64,000 bases of DNA from a virus. The position numbers and the translations under genes are program-made. The notes beneath the pieces are model-generated. The model was given only the letters and a program-made list of their open reading frames with translations. It did no database searches and was not told the origin of the DNA. The stretch is from IMG/VR virus record IMGVR_UViG_3300036886_000214, positions 1 through 64,000 of that record; one strand, 5' to 3'. The number at the start of each line of letters is the position of its first letter. The stretch's first letter is position 1. This document shows, piece by piece, positions 33,223 to 42,888 of this stretch.

Positions 33223-34677
33223 TTAAAACGGTGCCAATACAGTCCTTGTTGTGCTTCCTTGATAGACCAATGCACCAGTATTATCAATATAGAGAATACC
33301 GAATCCGGCGGCTGGAGCCGCGGGATCAGCAGCACCATTGGTTTGCATCTTGATGGCACAATTACCACCCACTTGAAGCATATCTAATGCAAAAGCAGGC
33401 GAAGGTTGATTAATACCAACGTTGCAATTTAAGCCGAGCACCATTGAATTGCTTAAGGTTACTTGCGTACCTGCACCAATGGCGGTAGCATTTGTCAAAC
33501 CGGTAAGGGTTGCGTCAGCATTAGCGCCAAGAAGGGTACAGGATATATAACCGGCTCTTAAAGCCCCGGCATTTGCACCAACAGCAACAGTATTAGCATT
33601 AAGAATTCCATTCGCTAAAGTAAGCGAATGATACCCTAGAGCAGTGCAAGAGTTTCCAGTTTGTTCTGATAACATACTTCCTGCACCGATTGCAGTGTTG
33701 TCAGACGCAAGTACGCCATGAAGCGCATTCAATGCGCCTGCACCAAGGGCGGTTAGATTACCAGCGCTGGTATTAGCTTGCAAAGCGCCCGCGCCGACCC
33801 CAGTATTTTCTGAACCGGTATTGGCGGTTAGAACTAAAGCGCCGACTCCTGTATTATTGATTGCGATCGTATTGGCCGCTAAACATTGGAATCCGACTGC
33901 CGTGCAATCATTTGCTGTATTTAAAGTTAATGCTTGATGCCCTATAGCTACGCATTGAATTGCTCCAATAGCAGTAAATAAAGCTGCGGTTCCTATTGCT
34001 ATATTAGCGCTCGCATCTGAATTAAATAAAGCAGTAGCTCCAATAGCAATATTATTATTTTGAGTGGTTATAGAGATTCCGCTAGCTTGGCCCAATAACA
34101 CGTTGGTAGAGCCAGTACTTAAATTTGCACCTGCTTGAAATCCCAGCGTAGAATTTCCTACGCCCGTCGTTAAATTTTTCTGAGATTCTACGCCTATTCC
34201 AGTATTTGAATTTCCTGCAACAACCGCTAAAGGAGTATCTAGCCCTAAAAATAAGTTATTTGTAGTGCCAAATGTATCCACTAAATTCGTAAGCGTTGCA
34301 TTAGGCAAAGCAGCAGTAGGTTGAGTAATTACATAAAATGCATTACTAGGAGCACCAGCAACACCAGACTCAATAACCTGCCAAGCACCAGCTTGTCGCA
34401 TTAAGAATTCGCCCAAATCGGAACGGTAAATAATCATTCCATCTACAGAGAATGGATCTAAAGCAGCAAATTGGGGTGCATTTATTCTGGAGAGCAACAT
34501 AGCCCCTTTTGAAGATTGGATTTCAATACCAGCACAACAGGGTTGACCCGTTTGTGGTCCGGTGGGAACTTTAGTTAAAGTAGGCAAAATATCATTAGAA
34601 CCTTGCGGATTAGCGATAGTATCGCCTACCAGAAAGGCTGTAGTTAAAGTAGTAGGCGAAATAAAGTTAATGGTCAT
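33223..34677 (-). CDS. Modular tail fibre paralogue
   Basis: 484 residues from the ATG at 34677, which follows AGGGAGAG; a longer in-frame start at 34701 is less likely. The N-terminal module (SPTTLTTAFLVGDTIANPQG, GAMLLSRINAPQFAALDP) matches 29369 and 37868. The centre is YadA-head-like repeats (AIGATALFNSDASANIAIGT). Confidence 0.75.
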   Translation of the reverse strand: MTINFISPTTLTTAFLVGDTIANPQGSNDILPTLTKVPTGPQTGQPCCAGIEIQSSKGAMLLSRINAPQFAALDPFSVDGMIIYRSDLGEFLMRQAGAWQVIESGVAGAPSNAFYVITQPTAALPNATLTNLVDTFGTTNNLFLGLDTPLAVVAGNSNTGIGVESQKNLTTGVGNSTLGFQAGANLSTGSTNVLLGQASGISITTQNNNIAIGATALFNSDASANIAIGTAALFTAIGAIQCVAIGHQALTLNTANDCTAVGFQCLAANTIAINNTGVGALVLTANTGSENTGVGAGALQANTSAGNLTALGAGALNALHGVLASDNTAIGAGSMLSEQTGNSCTALGYHSLTLANGILNANTVAVGANAGALRAGYISCTLLGANADATLTGLTNATAIGAGTQVTLSNSMVLGLNCNVGINQPSPAFALDMLQVGGNCAIKMQTNGAADPAAPAAGFGILYIDNTGALVYQGSTTRTVLAPF

Positions 34678-34752
34678 AAATCTCTCCCTGAGATAATCCA
34701 AGCAAAATCCAATTGCTTAATGTATAAAAAAATTTAATTCAGCTCAAAGTGT

Positions 34753-34998
34753 TTAGGTTCCAAGATCATTCAAGGTTACGTTTCCGCTCTTGCTGTCTAT
34801 AATAGGATTAAACATTTTCAAAACGCCACTTTGATATTGAACAAAAACAACATTTAAAGTGGTGGGGTCAACCGATAAATCATTAAAATATGAAATATCC
34901 ACATAACCCGGATTAATAATAGTTCCAAAATCATCTGTCGTTGAAATATAAACTTCATTTCCACCTGGTCTTAAAAAATCAACTGATAAAATTCCCAT
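34753..34998 (-). CDS. Small beta-rich protein in fibre cluster
   Basis: 81 residues, beta-rich (VDFLRPGGNEVYISTTDDFG). Located between two fibre genes. It could be a fibre cap or chaperone, but that is only by position. Confidence 0.5.
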   Translation of the reverse strand: MGILSVDFLRPGGNEVYISTTDDFGTIINPGYVDISYFNDLSVDPTTLNVVFVQYQSGVLKMFNPIIDSKSGNVTLNDLGT

Positions 34999-35013
34999 AA
35001 ATTTGCTCCTATA

Positions 35014-36024
35014 TTAAATTACCCATTCAATGATTAATTGTCCTGTGACACCATCAGTCCCGGCAGATCCATTTCCACCCGCAGAACCCGTAACAGCTAA
35101 TAAACCTCCGCCGCCGCCGCCGCCTCCACCAAATCCACCAGCTCCTCCTGTAGGAACAGCGGTTGCTGATGGCGCATTTCCACCGTTTGCTCCGCTTGCG
35201 CCTCCATTTCCTCCATGGGTCGTTACTTGAGCATTAATATCTGTATCACCGCCCTGTACACCACCTCCAGCGCCGCCACCGCCGCCTCCACCTGCACCGC
35301 CTGCTGTACCACCAGAACCTAGTGATGCACTTAAACTAAAAGGACTTGTAGCTTGTCCATTTGCATCTCCAGTACTTCCTGTTCCTCCCGCATTGTTGGC
35401 GGTCCCACCGCTTCCACCAGGGCCACCAATTAATCCTAAAATACTTGTTCCTGATGTCCCGGCAGTTCCCGTAGTGCTTAAGCCACCAGCATGTCCAATT
35501 GCTCCACTTCCTCCACCAATCCATGTAACAAGACTGTGAAAAGAAGTCGAACCACCATCTGTACCTAAACTTCCATTTGTACCTGTAGCACCGGCAGCAT
35601 TGGCAACAGCTCCAAGTCCATGAGCACCACCTGTACCAGCAGCGCCAACTGTTATGTTATAGGTGTTTCCAGGAATAACCGTAAATCCCAAAACACTATA
35701 AGAAATGCATGAACCTCCTGGCCCACCGCCTCCGCCTCCACGAGCTGCGGTAGTAGTAGAACCACCGCCACCTCCGCTGCCGCCTGCACCACCACCAGAA
35801 CCCCCGCGACCTGATAAATTAATAACAGTAACGCCAGTGGGTGCCGTCCAAGTTCCATTAGAGGTAAATGTTTGAGATTGGAGAGTAGCTTTATTAGTTA
35901 CATTTAAACCGGTTGGAGTTGTGCTGTCATACACAGGAATTTGACCATCGGTTCCTGCTGGTAAAATTCCAAATTGATTATTTGAACCACTTCCAGATAC
36001 AATATCGCCTTTATTTATAGTCAT
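35014..36024 (-). CDS. Polyglycine tail fibre/adhesin
   Basis: 336 residues. After an N-terminal module (GILPAGTDGQIPVYDSTTPT), residues about 70-330 are dominated by runs of Gly with Ala and Ser (GGSGGGGGSTTTAARGGGGG). Long Gly tracts recall the polyglycine-II receptor-binding domain of T-even gp38-type adhesins. The C-terminus (VTGQLIIEWVI) is short and hydrophobic. Confidence 0.65.
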   Translation of the reverse strand: MTINKGDIVSGSGSNNQFGILPAGTDGQIPVYDSTTPTGLNVTNKATLQSQTFTSNGTWTAPTGVTVINLSGRGGSGGGAGGSGGGGGSTTTAARGGGGGGPGGSCISYSVLGFTVIPGNTYNITVGAAGTGGAHGLGAVANAAGATGTNGSLGTDGGSTSFHSLVTWIGGGSGAIGHAGGLSTTGTAGTSGTSILGLIGGPGGSGGTANNAGGTGSTGDANGQATSPFSLSASLGSGGTAGGAGGGGGGGAGGGVQGGDTDINAQVTTHGGNGGASGANGGNAPSATAVPTGGAGGFGGGGGGGGGLLAVTGSAGGNGSAGTDGVTGQLIIEWVI

Positions 36025-36034
36025 ATATTACCCC

Positions 36035-37252
36035 TTATGCTGGCTCAAATATTTCATAAGCCACAACACCCGCATCTGTATTAAGAAAAGATGTAATAAT
36101 AAATCCAACGCCTGGATTTCCTACCGCTCTTAAAGAACCAACAACTCCATTGTCTTGAGAGGTCAGAAAAATACGTGAATTCGCAGTGATTGATGTATTG
36201 GCGACCGTCACAGTTCCCGCAGCCAAAGTAGCAACACCTTGTTTTCCGTTCGCCGCTTCAGACACTAGGAGACCTTTGGATTTAAATGTTGCATTGCTAC
36301 CATCGAGGATACCGGCGGTGTGCCAGTCTAAATTAATAGTTACACCATTATTTGCATATAAACTTCTATTTCTAAAATCAAGAGAAATATTACCTGGGTA
36401 GTCGTAGAGCTGACGGAAAAATTGAGTGAAACTAATGGCTAAAGCGCCCGTTTCATCAATCAATTGCCTATTGTCCCAATCTAACGAAATAACAGATGAG
36501 CTATCGGTTAATGTCCTGTTAATGGTACTAGTTCCCCCATTGGCAACAGCAACTACGCCAGTGAGTGATATGTTGGGGGTTGCGCCTCCACTCGACGCTA
36601 ATGGAGAAGACGCTGTTACATTAGTAACGCCGCCAACAGAAGCAATGGAAGCCAACGATAGATTTCCTGCTCCATCGGTAGTCATTACATAGTTTGCAGG
36701 GGCATCAGAATTCGGAAATCTCAATAGCGCAGACCCTAAAAGTAAATGTCCGGTTCCTTTACCAGTTATTCTAAAATCAACATTTAGATCAGTTCCAGCC
36801 GGGAACATTCTAATTGGAGCGCCAGTGGCACTTGGCTGAACTAATATAGTATTAACAATAGTGCCGCCTGGATTTAGAATATTAAATAAATCGCCATTAC
36901 CTGCGCTGAAATTGTAGCCACCAATTCCCTGGGTTAAAAAACCACCACCAACATCGGTGTCAGAACCAAGGAATTTTATTAGGGGAAGATTGCCTGTTGA
37001 TGCTCCTTGAGCCGCGGGGAAATTTACAGTGGAGGCACCGCCATCTAAGATTTCGAATTGTGTGCCATTCAATGTGCCGAAAACGGTTTGAGTATTACTT
37101 GAGTAGTCTATTTTTACTGTTGTTCCGTTAGCGGAAAATACTTGTCTATTTTGCCAATCTGTTGATAAATTTGATGTGCCATCAATCAGTTGACGATTTA
37201 CACCATCAACTGACCCCTTAATAACATTATTGATAACTGTATTTGTAGTCAT
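36035..37252 (-). CDS. Tail fibre protein
   Basis: 405 residues, repeat-rich. Contains three to four copies of a unit with DxxNRQL/LDWDNRQL (WQNRQVF, LDWDNRQLID, LDFRNRSLYA). This unit resembles bacterial and phage shaft proteins. The C-terminal domain (ANSRIFLTSQDNG then GVVAYEIFEPA) resembles a known fibre-tip fold in phages, though I cannot name it with confidence. Confidence 0.65.
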   Translation of the reverse strand: MTTNTVINNVIKGSVDGVNRQLIDGTSNLSTDWQNRQVFSANGTTVKIDYSSNTQTVFGTLNGTQFEILDGGASTVNFPAAQGASTGNLPLIKFLGSDTDVGGGFLTQGIGGYNFSAGNGDLFNILNPGGTIVNTILVQPSATGAPIRMFPAGTDLNVDFRITGKGTGHLLLGSALLRFPNSDAPANYVMTTDGAGNLSLASIASVGGVTNVTASSPLASSGGATPNISLTGVVAVANGGTSTINRTLTDSSSVISLDWDNRQLIDETGALAISFTQFFRQLYDYPGNISLDFRNRSLYANNGVTINLDWHTAGILDGSNATFKSKGLLVSEAANGKQGVATLAAGTVTVANTSITANSRIFLTSQDNGVVGSLRAVGNPGVGFIITSFLNTDAGVVAYEIFEPA

Positions 37253-37264
37253 AAAGTTTAGCCT

Positions 37265-37855
37265 TTAAACAACAGTTAAATTACCAACCGCATCAGCCAC
37301 AGACCAAAGAGTTGAAGCTCCTGAAGTAATACATCTCAGGCCCACATTATCCCATTGGTTTGTTGAGGATAGACTACCAGCAACACCTACAGTGGTTGTT
37401 TGATTTCCAAATTGAATAGATTGGCTAGCATTTTGCGCGATTGTCCAACCTCCGGCGCCTTTACCCATAATTACAATTTCATCACCGACTGAAGCGGTTG
37501 CCGGAAGAGTTAAGGTTACTAATCCAGCGTTATTTGCTACATAACCATTGTTAACAGAAATTGCCTGAGAAGTACCAACGACGGTTGTCCAACCTAAACC
37601 ACCTGCCACAGCAGAAATGGTTAATGTACCAGCGCCAGTTGTAACCGAAATTCCAAGACCAGCAGATATGACAGTAGCGACAGGATCAACTCCAGTACTA
37701 CCAATTAACATTTGACCATTAGTTAATACAATTGGATTTACAGCCGATGCGCCTTCTCCAACTAAAATTCCGTGTGCAGTAGGACTTGCGACACCTAACC
37801 CCCCTTGTGTTGCTGAGAGAGGAAAGGGTGCATTGACTGCGTTATTTGTGGCCAT
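37265..37855 (-). CDS. Short tail fibre paralogue
   Basis: 196 residues. GILVGEGASAVNPIVLTNGQ and GLGISVTTGAGTLTI are common phage fibre repeats. The C-terminal domain (IQFGNQTTTVGVAGSLSS) is nearly the same as that of 37868-38500 (IQFGNQTTSVGIPGSIQS), showing exchange or duplication of the tip domain. Confidence 0.65.
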   Translation of the reverse strand: MATNNAVNAPFPLSATQGGLGVASPTAHGILVGEGASAVNPIVLTNGQMLIGSTGVDPVATVISAGLGISVTTGAGTLTISAVAGGLGWTTVVGTSQAISVNNGYVANNAGLVTLTLPATASVGDEIVIMGKGAGGWTIAQNASQSIQFGNQTTTVGVAGSLSSTNQWDNVGLRCITSGASTLWSVADAVGNLTVV

Positions 37856-37867
37856 GAATATACTCCT

Positions 37868-38500
37868 TTAGTTAATGATTAAATTTCCCATACAATCTAA
37901 AACAACAAAATTGATTATCGGTGTTCTGCAAATAATCTCTACTGCATCACCAATATTCTGAGATTGAATTGAGCCGGGTATGCCTACAGAGGTGGTTTGA
38001 TTTCCAAATTGAATTTGCTGCCCTGCTAATTGCTGAATAAGAAAATCACCTGCGCCAACTCTAACTACCTTAATAACATCGCCTGTATTCATTATAGCGG
38101 GCATCGTTAAAGTTGCTAATCCAGCCGAATTGACAAAGTAACCAGTATTGGGCGCCATGACAGTGCTGCCCGTAATTTCTACCCAATGAAATGACATGAT
38201 AAATGGACCGGCTGCAAATGCTAGCCAAGCCCCGGCTTGATAACCAAGAAATTGGTCATTGACGCTATCATAAAGCATCATGCCGTCTTCAGGATTTAAA
38301 GTGGCTGTTTCAGCGGGTGTTAATCTGGAGAGTAATAATGCGCCATCATTTCCTTGTATTTCAACGGCAGCCGAAACAACACCCTCGTCATTTATAGTTA
38401 AAACAGGAAGGTTATCAGGAGACCCACCACTATTATTCGTAGTGTCACCAACCAAAATGGCTGTCGTAAAAACAGTTGGTGAAATTAAATTTAGTGCCAT
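37868..38500 (-). CDS. Short tail fibre paralogue
   Basis: 210 residues. Its first about 95 residues are the attachment module shared with 33223 and 29369 (SPTVFTTAILVGDTTNNSGG, GALLLSRLTPAETATLNP). The remainder is the tip domain shared with 37265. It is a minimal fibre: anchor plus tip with no repeat shaft. Confidence 0.7.
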   Translation of the reverse strand: MALNLISPTVFTTAILVGDTTNNSGGSPDNLPVLTINDEGVVSAAVEIQGNDGALLLSRLTPAETATLNPEDGMMLYDSVNDQFLGYQAGAWLAFAAGPFIMSFHWVEITGSTVMAPNTGYFVNSAGLATLTMPAIMNTGDVIKVVRVGAGDFLIQQLAGQQIQFGNQTTSVGIPGSIQSQNIGDAVEIICRTPIINFVVLDCMGNLIIN

Positions 38501-38510
38501 ATATATATTC

Positions 38511-39296
38511 CTATGCGGGGATAGCCCAGGTTAAATTGCCAAGATTGTCAGAGGTTAAAAAATATCCAGGCCCAGGAGGAGGGGCTGAGGGTAAGGTATA
38601 AATACTATCTTGAGCTAAAGCATGAGGTGCCCTAAATGTGACGTTAAAATCATTAGCAAAATCATAAAAACTCAAAAGACTGCTAGCAAATATATATAAA
38701 TTAGCGTTTAATAAGATATTGTCGCTAGAGGTAATGCCATCAACATTCAATACCCCATTACAATCAATACCATCAAGACCAGTCATAATGTTTGCATCAC
38801 TGATAAGCACGCCTGAATTAAGGGTAAGAGTTCCTGTAGCGTTTCCCCAGCGTACGACTGCCGTATCAGTGCTGATTACCGGCCCCGTTATATTTCCATC
38901 ACCTAGACCAAAGTTCACCCATGCTGCTACATCAAATCCTTCATATCTATTAGAAGTGGTGTTAAATCGAATCATTCCATTTTCAGGGACTAATGGTCTT
39001 TGCACCATTGTTCCAAACGGTAACGTGATTGCCCCAACACCTAAACAGATTGGATTTTCTTCACACATCGAATTAATGCCGCCAGAAGTGGCAGTCATTG
39101 GAACAGTATCAAACATGATTAATTGACCAGCAGTTCGATCGAAATTCACCTTATCTGTGGCAATTGAAATAGGACTGGCTTGACCTAAACCATCCTGTAA
39201 TTGCTCTAAATTTGTCGTAAAACCTTGACCATTATTCGTGGTTGTTAAAAGGTCACCAAAGGTTTGTGACGGAGCTAAAAGTGTTAATTGCGTCAT
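38511..39296 (-). CDS. Tail fibre paralogue
   Basis: 261 residues. Contains the PLVPENGMIRFNTTSNRYEGF unit also seen inside the 1277-residue fibre, then a VVRWGNATGTLTLNSGVLIS repeat shared with 19350 (AIARFNGVGGAIQNSGVIIS). The C-terminus is a SAPPPGPGYFLTSDNLGN-type domain. Confidence 0.65.
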   Translation of the reverse strand: MTQLTLLAPSQTFGDLLTTTNNGQGFTTNLEQLQDGLGQASPISIATDKVNFDRTAGQLIMFDTVPMTATSGGINSMCEENPICLGVGAITLPFGTMVQRPLVPENGMIRFNTTSNRYEGFDVAAWVNFGLGDGNITGPVISTDTAVVRWGNATGTLTLNSGVLISDANIMTGLDGIDCNGVLNVDGITSSDNILLNANLYIFASSLLSFYDFANDFNVTFRAPHALAQDSIYTLPSAPPPGPGYFLTSDNLGNLTWAIPA

Positions 39297-39764
39297 TTAT
39301 CCTCCCCACCAAATATCATCAAGAGCCGCTCTACGTTCATCTTCTGGCAATGCAGGAACCCCATCAGGCCACGCTGGTTGAAATTCAAGATTTGTATTGT
39401 TCCCAATTAAATCGACCTGTGTAGTGGTGATGTATGAACCCCAAAAAGACCAATTAACGATTTCTAATTGTCCCCAAACTGGTGATTGAATATTCGACCA
39501 ATAAAAGAAAAGTGTTTGAGGCGGTCTTGGGTCTTTTAAAGGAACTGGATCGGGTTTTAATTGAGGTGGTCTAAATTGCTCTTGAGGCATATCAACCCAA
39601 GATTTTCCTACTATAAATCCAGTCCAGACCAAACGGTTTCCGCGCCATTCCATCTGTTTGACCATATCTTTTCGATTAAACACAAGCCCCGAATAATCAC
39701 AAATACCAAGACCAGTAGGATGATCGGGGTCAATTTTAACGTTTTTGCCATATTGAAACCTCAT
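39297..39764 (-). CDS. Phage structural protein, neck region
   Basis: 155 residues from the ATG at 39764. The first half (GICDYSGLVFNRKDMVKQME then NRLVWTGFIVGKSWVDMPQE) is a conserved pattern in tailed phages near the adaptor gene. The 3' end begins the fibre block. Function unknown; likely a virion component. Confidence 0.65.
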   Translation of the reverse strand: MRFQYGKNVKIDPDHPTGLGICDYSGLVFNRKDMVKQMEWRGNRLVWTGFIVGKSWVDMPQEQFRPPQLKPDPVPLKDPRPPQTLFFYWSNIQSPVWGQLEIVNWSFWGSYITTTQVDLIGNNTNLEFQPAWPDGVPALPEDERRAALDDIWWGG

Positions 39765-40819
39765 ACCGTTGTCCACCCTGATTCATATGAACCAAAAATC
39801 CGAAGTGGTACACGCTCAGCATCTTCTCTGGCAGCCATATCAAATGCATCACGATATTCTTCTTTAAGAAGCATTAAGCGTTCTTTATCAGGGGAATATT
39901 TGACTGCCAATCTAATAGCCAGTCCCGCAGTTAAAGCATCATAAAAACGTTGAGGAATTTCAGCCATATTAATTAATGAACCAATGTCCTGTAACATACG
40001 AACACGGGTATAAAACAAATTGTTATAAGGCTGAGTAGGCGTCGGCCAAATGTAGATATTTGGATTGATTTGTCGGTCAACCCAGAAGCTTGTAGGACGC
40101 CCGGTTTGTGCCTTATTAGGGATATCAATATAATCTGAACGGGAAATTCGAGTAATCGGGATATCCAACAAAGCAGTATTGAAATACAATTCTTGGATGT
40201 TTAAGGTCGCACCACCCGTTTCAATAATTCTAAAATATTGACCAAAAATGGGCACAGGAATCACAAACCAGGTATTGCTGCCTATAAGATATTGTTGTGC
40301 AGGGACAGAAAGAACAGTAAACCAATTGATATTATCATTAGAATATTGGAAGTTAAGAGTATAAGTTAGAGTAGCATTTGATTGCACACCAACCATAGCA
40401 ATTGCATATTGGATACCCGCACCGTAATTGTAAGCAATCCAACCATCTGGTGCGTTTTGAATACACGCGGTAGCAGAGTTTCCATCAAAAGCATTAGCAG
40501 CCACTCCTGAACTTGAAAGCGCAAGACCCCCTAATTGACGCTGAGAAGTACGAATAGTCGCTTCTAATACATCGCTGGTAGGAATCGGAAGTTGATAAGA
40601 GCTTTGGTTTGGAACAAGGTTTAACATGGATTGAGTAACAGTCCAAAGATTTAAACCACGGTTAATCCATTCTGATAGAATAAAATTAATGGAACGTTGA
40701 GCAGATGTGACTTGTAATCCAGTGACTACATCGGGCTTGATACCAGCACGTTCGAAAGCATCGGCAATCAGTTGATCGCTTTGGGATGTTCCAAATGTGT
40801 AAGTACTAGAAAAGCCCAT
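39761..40819 (-). CDS. gp4-like head-tail adaptor with inserted discoidin-like domain
   Basis: 352 residues. The N-terminal (QLIADAFERAGIKPDVVTGL, then INFILSEWINRGLNLWTV) and C-terminal parts (FYDALTAGLAIRLAVKYSPD) match P22 gp4-type adaptors. Between about residues 95 and 215 sits an extra beta domain (LGGLALSSSGVAANAFDGNS, then YFRIIETGGATLNIQELYF) with the look of an F5/8-type C (discoidin) carbohydrate-binding module. The adaptor is therefore split by an exposed binding domain. Confidence 0.75.
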   Translation of the reverse strand: MGFSSTYTFGTSQSDQLIADAFERAGIKPDVVTGLQVTSAQRSINFILSEWINRGLNLWTVTQSMLNLVPNQSSYQLPIPTSDVLEATIRTSQRQLGGLALSSSGVAANAFDGNSATACIQNAPDGWIAYNYGAGIQYAIAMVGVQSNATLTYTLNFQYSNDNINWFTVLSVPAQQYLIGSNTWFVIPVPIFGQYFRIIETGGATLNIQELYFNTALLDIPITRISRSDYIDIPNKAQTGRPTSFWVDRQINPNIYIWPTPTQPYNNLFYTRVRMLQDIGSLINMAEIPQRFYDALTAGLAIRLAVKYSPDKERLMLLKEEYRDAFDMAAREDAERVPLRIFGSYESGWTTV

Positions 40820-40834
40820 CTATTCATCCTATAT

Positions 40835-41032
40835 TTAACCTTTATGCTTAGAAAGACCCTTTAGGGTTTCAGCCAAATTAGCTCTTTTTCGCATAGTAGG
40901 ATTGCTAGAATGCTCTGCCTTTTCAAGCTTAGCTTCTGGTATTTTTTCACCTTCAGGAACATGAAGAGCCTTATGCAAAGCGCCCTTTTTCATGTGCATC
41001 TTTTGAATAAAATTCTTTTTAGCTCTACTCAT
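40835..41032 (-). CDS. Small basic virion-block protein
   Basis: 65 residues from the ATG at 41032, which overlaps the stop of the previous gene (ATGA). Lys-rich (SRAKKNFIQKMHMKKGALHK). Small Lys-rich proteins of this type occur next to capsid genes in many phages; the function is unknown. Confidence 0.6.
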   Translation of the reverse strand: MSRAKKNFIQKMHMKKGALHKALHVPEGEKIPEAKLEKAEHSSNPTMRKRANLAETLKGLSKHKG

Positions 41033-41652
41033 GAAGTTAATCCTTGTTGCAGATAGGTGACAGAAAGTGAACCCGTCCCCGCATTGTTTCTGACGGTGCA
41101 ATATTTAATGGGGAAATTGATAGAACCAAATTGATCAACAGCAGAACCAATCATAGCTGCAATAGGGCTAAAATTATCAACGGTAAATGTATCAACTAAT
41201 GACGCAAAAAATGTAAAGTCCACAGCCCCAGCAACTTCAACCTGAACGCTCAAATTGGCATTATTAGCATGAAAATCATATGTAAATGCTTTTACATAAC
41301 CAACGATACCAGTACCTACAGAGAAAGCAGCCGCCGCCCCACTGGCTGTTATAGAAGTAATTTGGTCATAAAGATTGACTGACTGTACAGTTGTGTTATT
41401 CGGACCTGCAAGAACTTCATTTACCGGTTGTCCCAAATAAGAACCAACAATAGTAAAGTTAACACCAGTCAAATTATTGACCGAGGTTATACTGATTGCT
41501 CTACTCAAAACATCCGAAATTACTGCAATCCCACCAGGCTGATTACCATAATAACCATTTAAATTAACCAGACCTGGCCCTGCTAATGTTTGTAGCAGGG
41601 CTATAGAATTATGAGATATTGCTGGCCAAAGTACGGTCTGTGGTCTTGCCAT
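41029..41652 (-). CDS. Virion structural protein
   Basis: 207 residues, beta-rich and hydrophobic (ISITSVNNLTGVNFTIVGSY). Fits a head or tail-tube component. Lies in the capsid-to-neck interval. No family name recognised. Confidence 0.6.
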   Translation of the reverse strand: MARPQTVLWPAISHNSIALLQTLAGPGLVNLNGYYGNQPGGIAVISDVLSRAISITSVNNLTGVNFTIVGSYLGQPVNEVLAGPNNTTVQSVNLYDQITSITASGAAAAFSVGTGIVGYVKAFTYDFHANNANLSVQVEVAGAVDFTFFASLVDTFTVDNFSPIAAMIGSAVDQFGSINFPIKYCTVRNNAGTGSLSVTYLQQGLTS

Positions 41653-41889
41653 TTAAACAACTTCTCCTACAAGAACAGGCTTTGTTTCAGCAGCTTCAGC
41701 TTGTTCAGGAGCCTTAAAAAGCCTTGCAGATTCAGTGTAAGCCTGGATTGCACCGCTAATGGTGGCAATGTTCGTCTTAGTGATTTTTTGACTTTCCTTA
41801 AGACGAAGCAACTGAACAGTTTGTGCATTTAGCTGCGTTTCCAATTCCTTAACCTTCTGTTCATACATTTCTACAACTTGATTACTCAT
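41653..41889 (-). CDS. Small coiled-coil protein
   Basis: 78 residues with a heptad-like N-terminus (VVEMYEQKVKELETQLNAQT). Directly downstream of the major capsid gene. Role unknown. Confidence 0.55.
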   Translation of the reverse strand: MSNQVVEMYEQKVKELETQLNAQTVQLLRLKESQKITKTNIATISGAIQAYTESARLFKAPEQAEAAETKPVLVGEVV

Positions 41890-41926
41890 AACGACTCCTA
41901 TCCATATTGTTAAACAAGATCCTTAA

Positions 41927-42835
41927 TTAGCCATGACTTCCGTAAACAGCGCGGAAGTTAGATACCCCGAAGGAATAACGTTCCGTTGCTTTAGCTTGAA
42001 GATTGTCGGTTATAAAATCAGAATAGATATCTGATTCAATCTTCTTTCTGACATAGTGCTTGAACCCATCATTGGCGTCGGTCAGTAAGAACCATGAATT
42101 AGCCCCATTAATTTGGGTCAAAAATTGGTTCGTTCTGTAGCCTTGGGGGACCGCAGAGACATTATAGATTGCTGAAATGTCATTATTTGCGGTGTTAGTT
42201 CTGAAAGCTGACGCAAGTAAGCGTTCTGCCACAAATTGGTTTTGCGGTGGAACAATTAACTTGGTCGGTTTTGTTTGAACAATCAAACCAGATTGAGATT
42301 TGAATTGTTGAATCGCAATAATTCCAGCTTCCAATGATGCTTCATTCAAGTCAGCAAAAATTGCTGGTCTGTTTGCAACAACACCGCCGTCAATTGGGTG
42401 AGTAGTACTGCAAAGAGCTTGTTGATCTCCTAATGGAAACGCAGGATTGAAGGCTTGATTGAGAACGCTTGCAGCGAGCACCTCTTTTGTTTGAGCCATT
42501 GAATCTCTTAACGCTTCTGCCATCATCGGAAACCTTGTTTTATAAAGGTTATCTTCGATCGCATTTTGTGTTATGAGAAAGCCTAACGAAATTGTGCGGT
42601 TAACATAATTTGTCGTGAAGCGTTGGCCCATGTTATCGATTGCAGTTGCAGCACCTTCCGCACGAATTTGCGCAAGACCCAACATCTTCATTTCGACTTC
42701 AATTTCTACAGCTTTATCAGAGTTGTAGCTTTTAAAGATTTCCGACCACTGCGATGGATACATCTGGCTAGAGCGCCAAACTGACGCTAAACCAGGACGC
42801 AAAAGTGACTGAATACTACCGGTATTTACGGGCAT
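41927..42835 (-). CDS. Major capsid protein (HK97 fold, Mu gpT-like)
   Basis: 302 residues. The opening GLASVWRSSQMYPSQWSEIF, the LGFLITQNAIEDNLY segment, the ALCSTTHP site and the P-loop-like LIVPPQNQFVAERLL match a Mu gpT-like/HK97-fold capsid family. It is shorter than the P22 coat. No protease is encoded beside it and a separate scaffold-like gene is present, so maturation may not involve cleavage. Preceded by a probable decoration protein. Confidence 0.8.
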   Translation of the reverse strand: MPVNTGSIQSLLRPGLASVWRSSQMYPSQWSEIFKSYNSDKAVEIEVEMKMLGLAQIRAEGAATAIDNMGQRFTTNYVNRTISLGFLITQNAIEDNLYKTRFPMMAEALRDSMAQTKEVLAASVLNQAFNPAFPLGDQQALCSTTHPIDGGVVANRPAIFADLNEASLEAGIIAIQQFKSQSGLIVQTKPTKLIVPPQNQFVAERLLASAFRTNTANNDISAIYNVSAVPQGYRTNQFLTQINGANSWFLLTDANDGFKHYVRKKIESDIYSDFITDNLQAKATERYSFGVSNFRAVYGSHG

Positions 42836-42888
42836 GTCTAATTCTCCCTAAGTGTCTAAATAAGTTAATTCCATTTAACTCGTTACGA

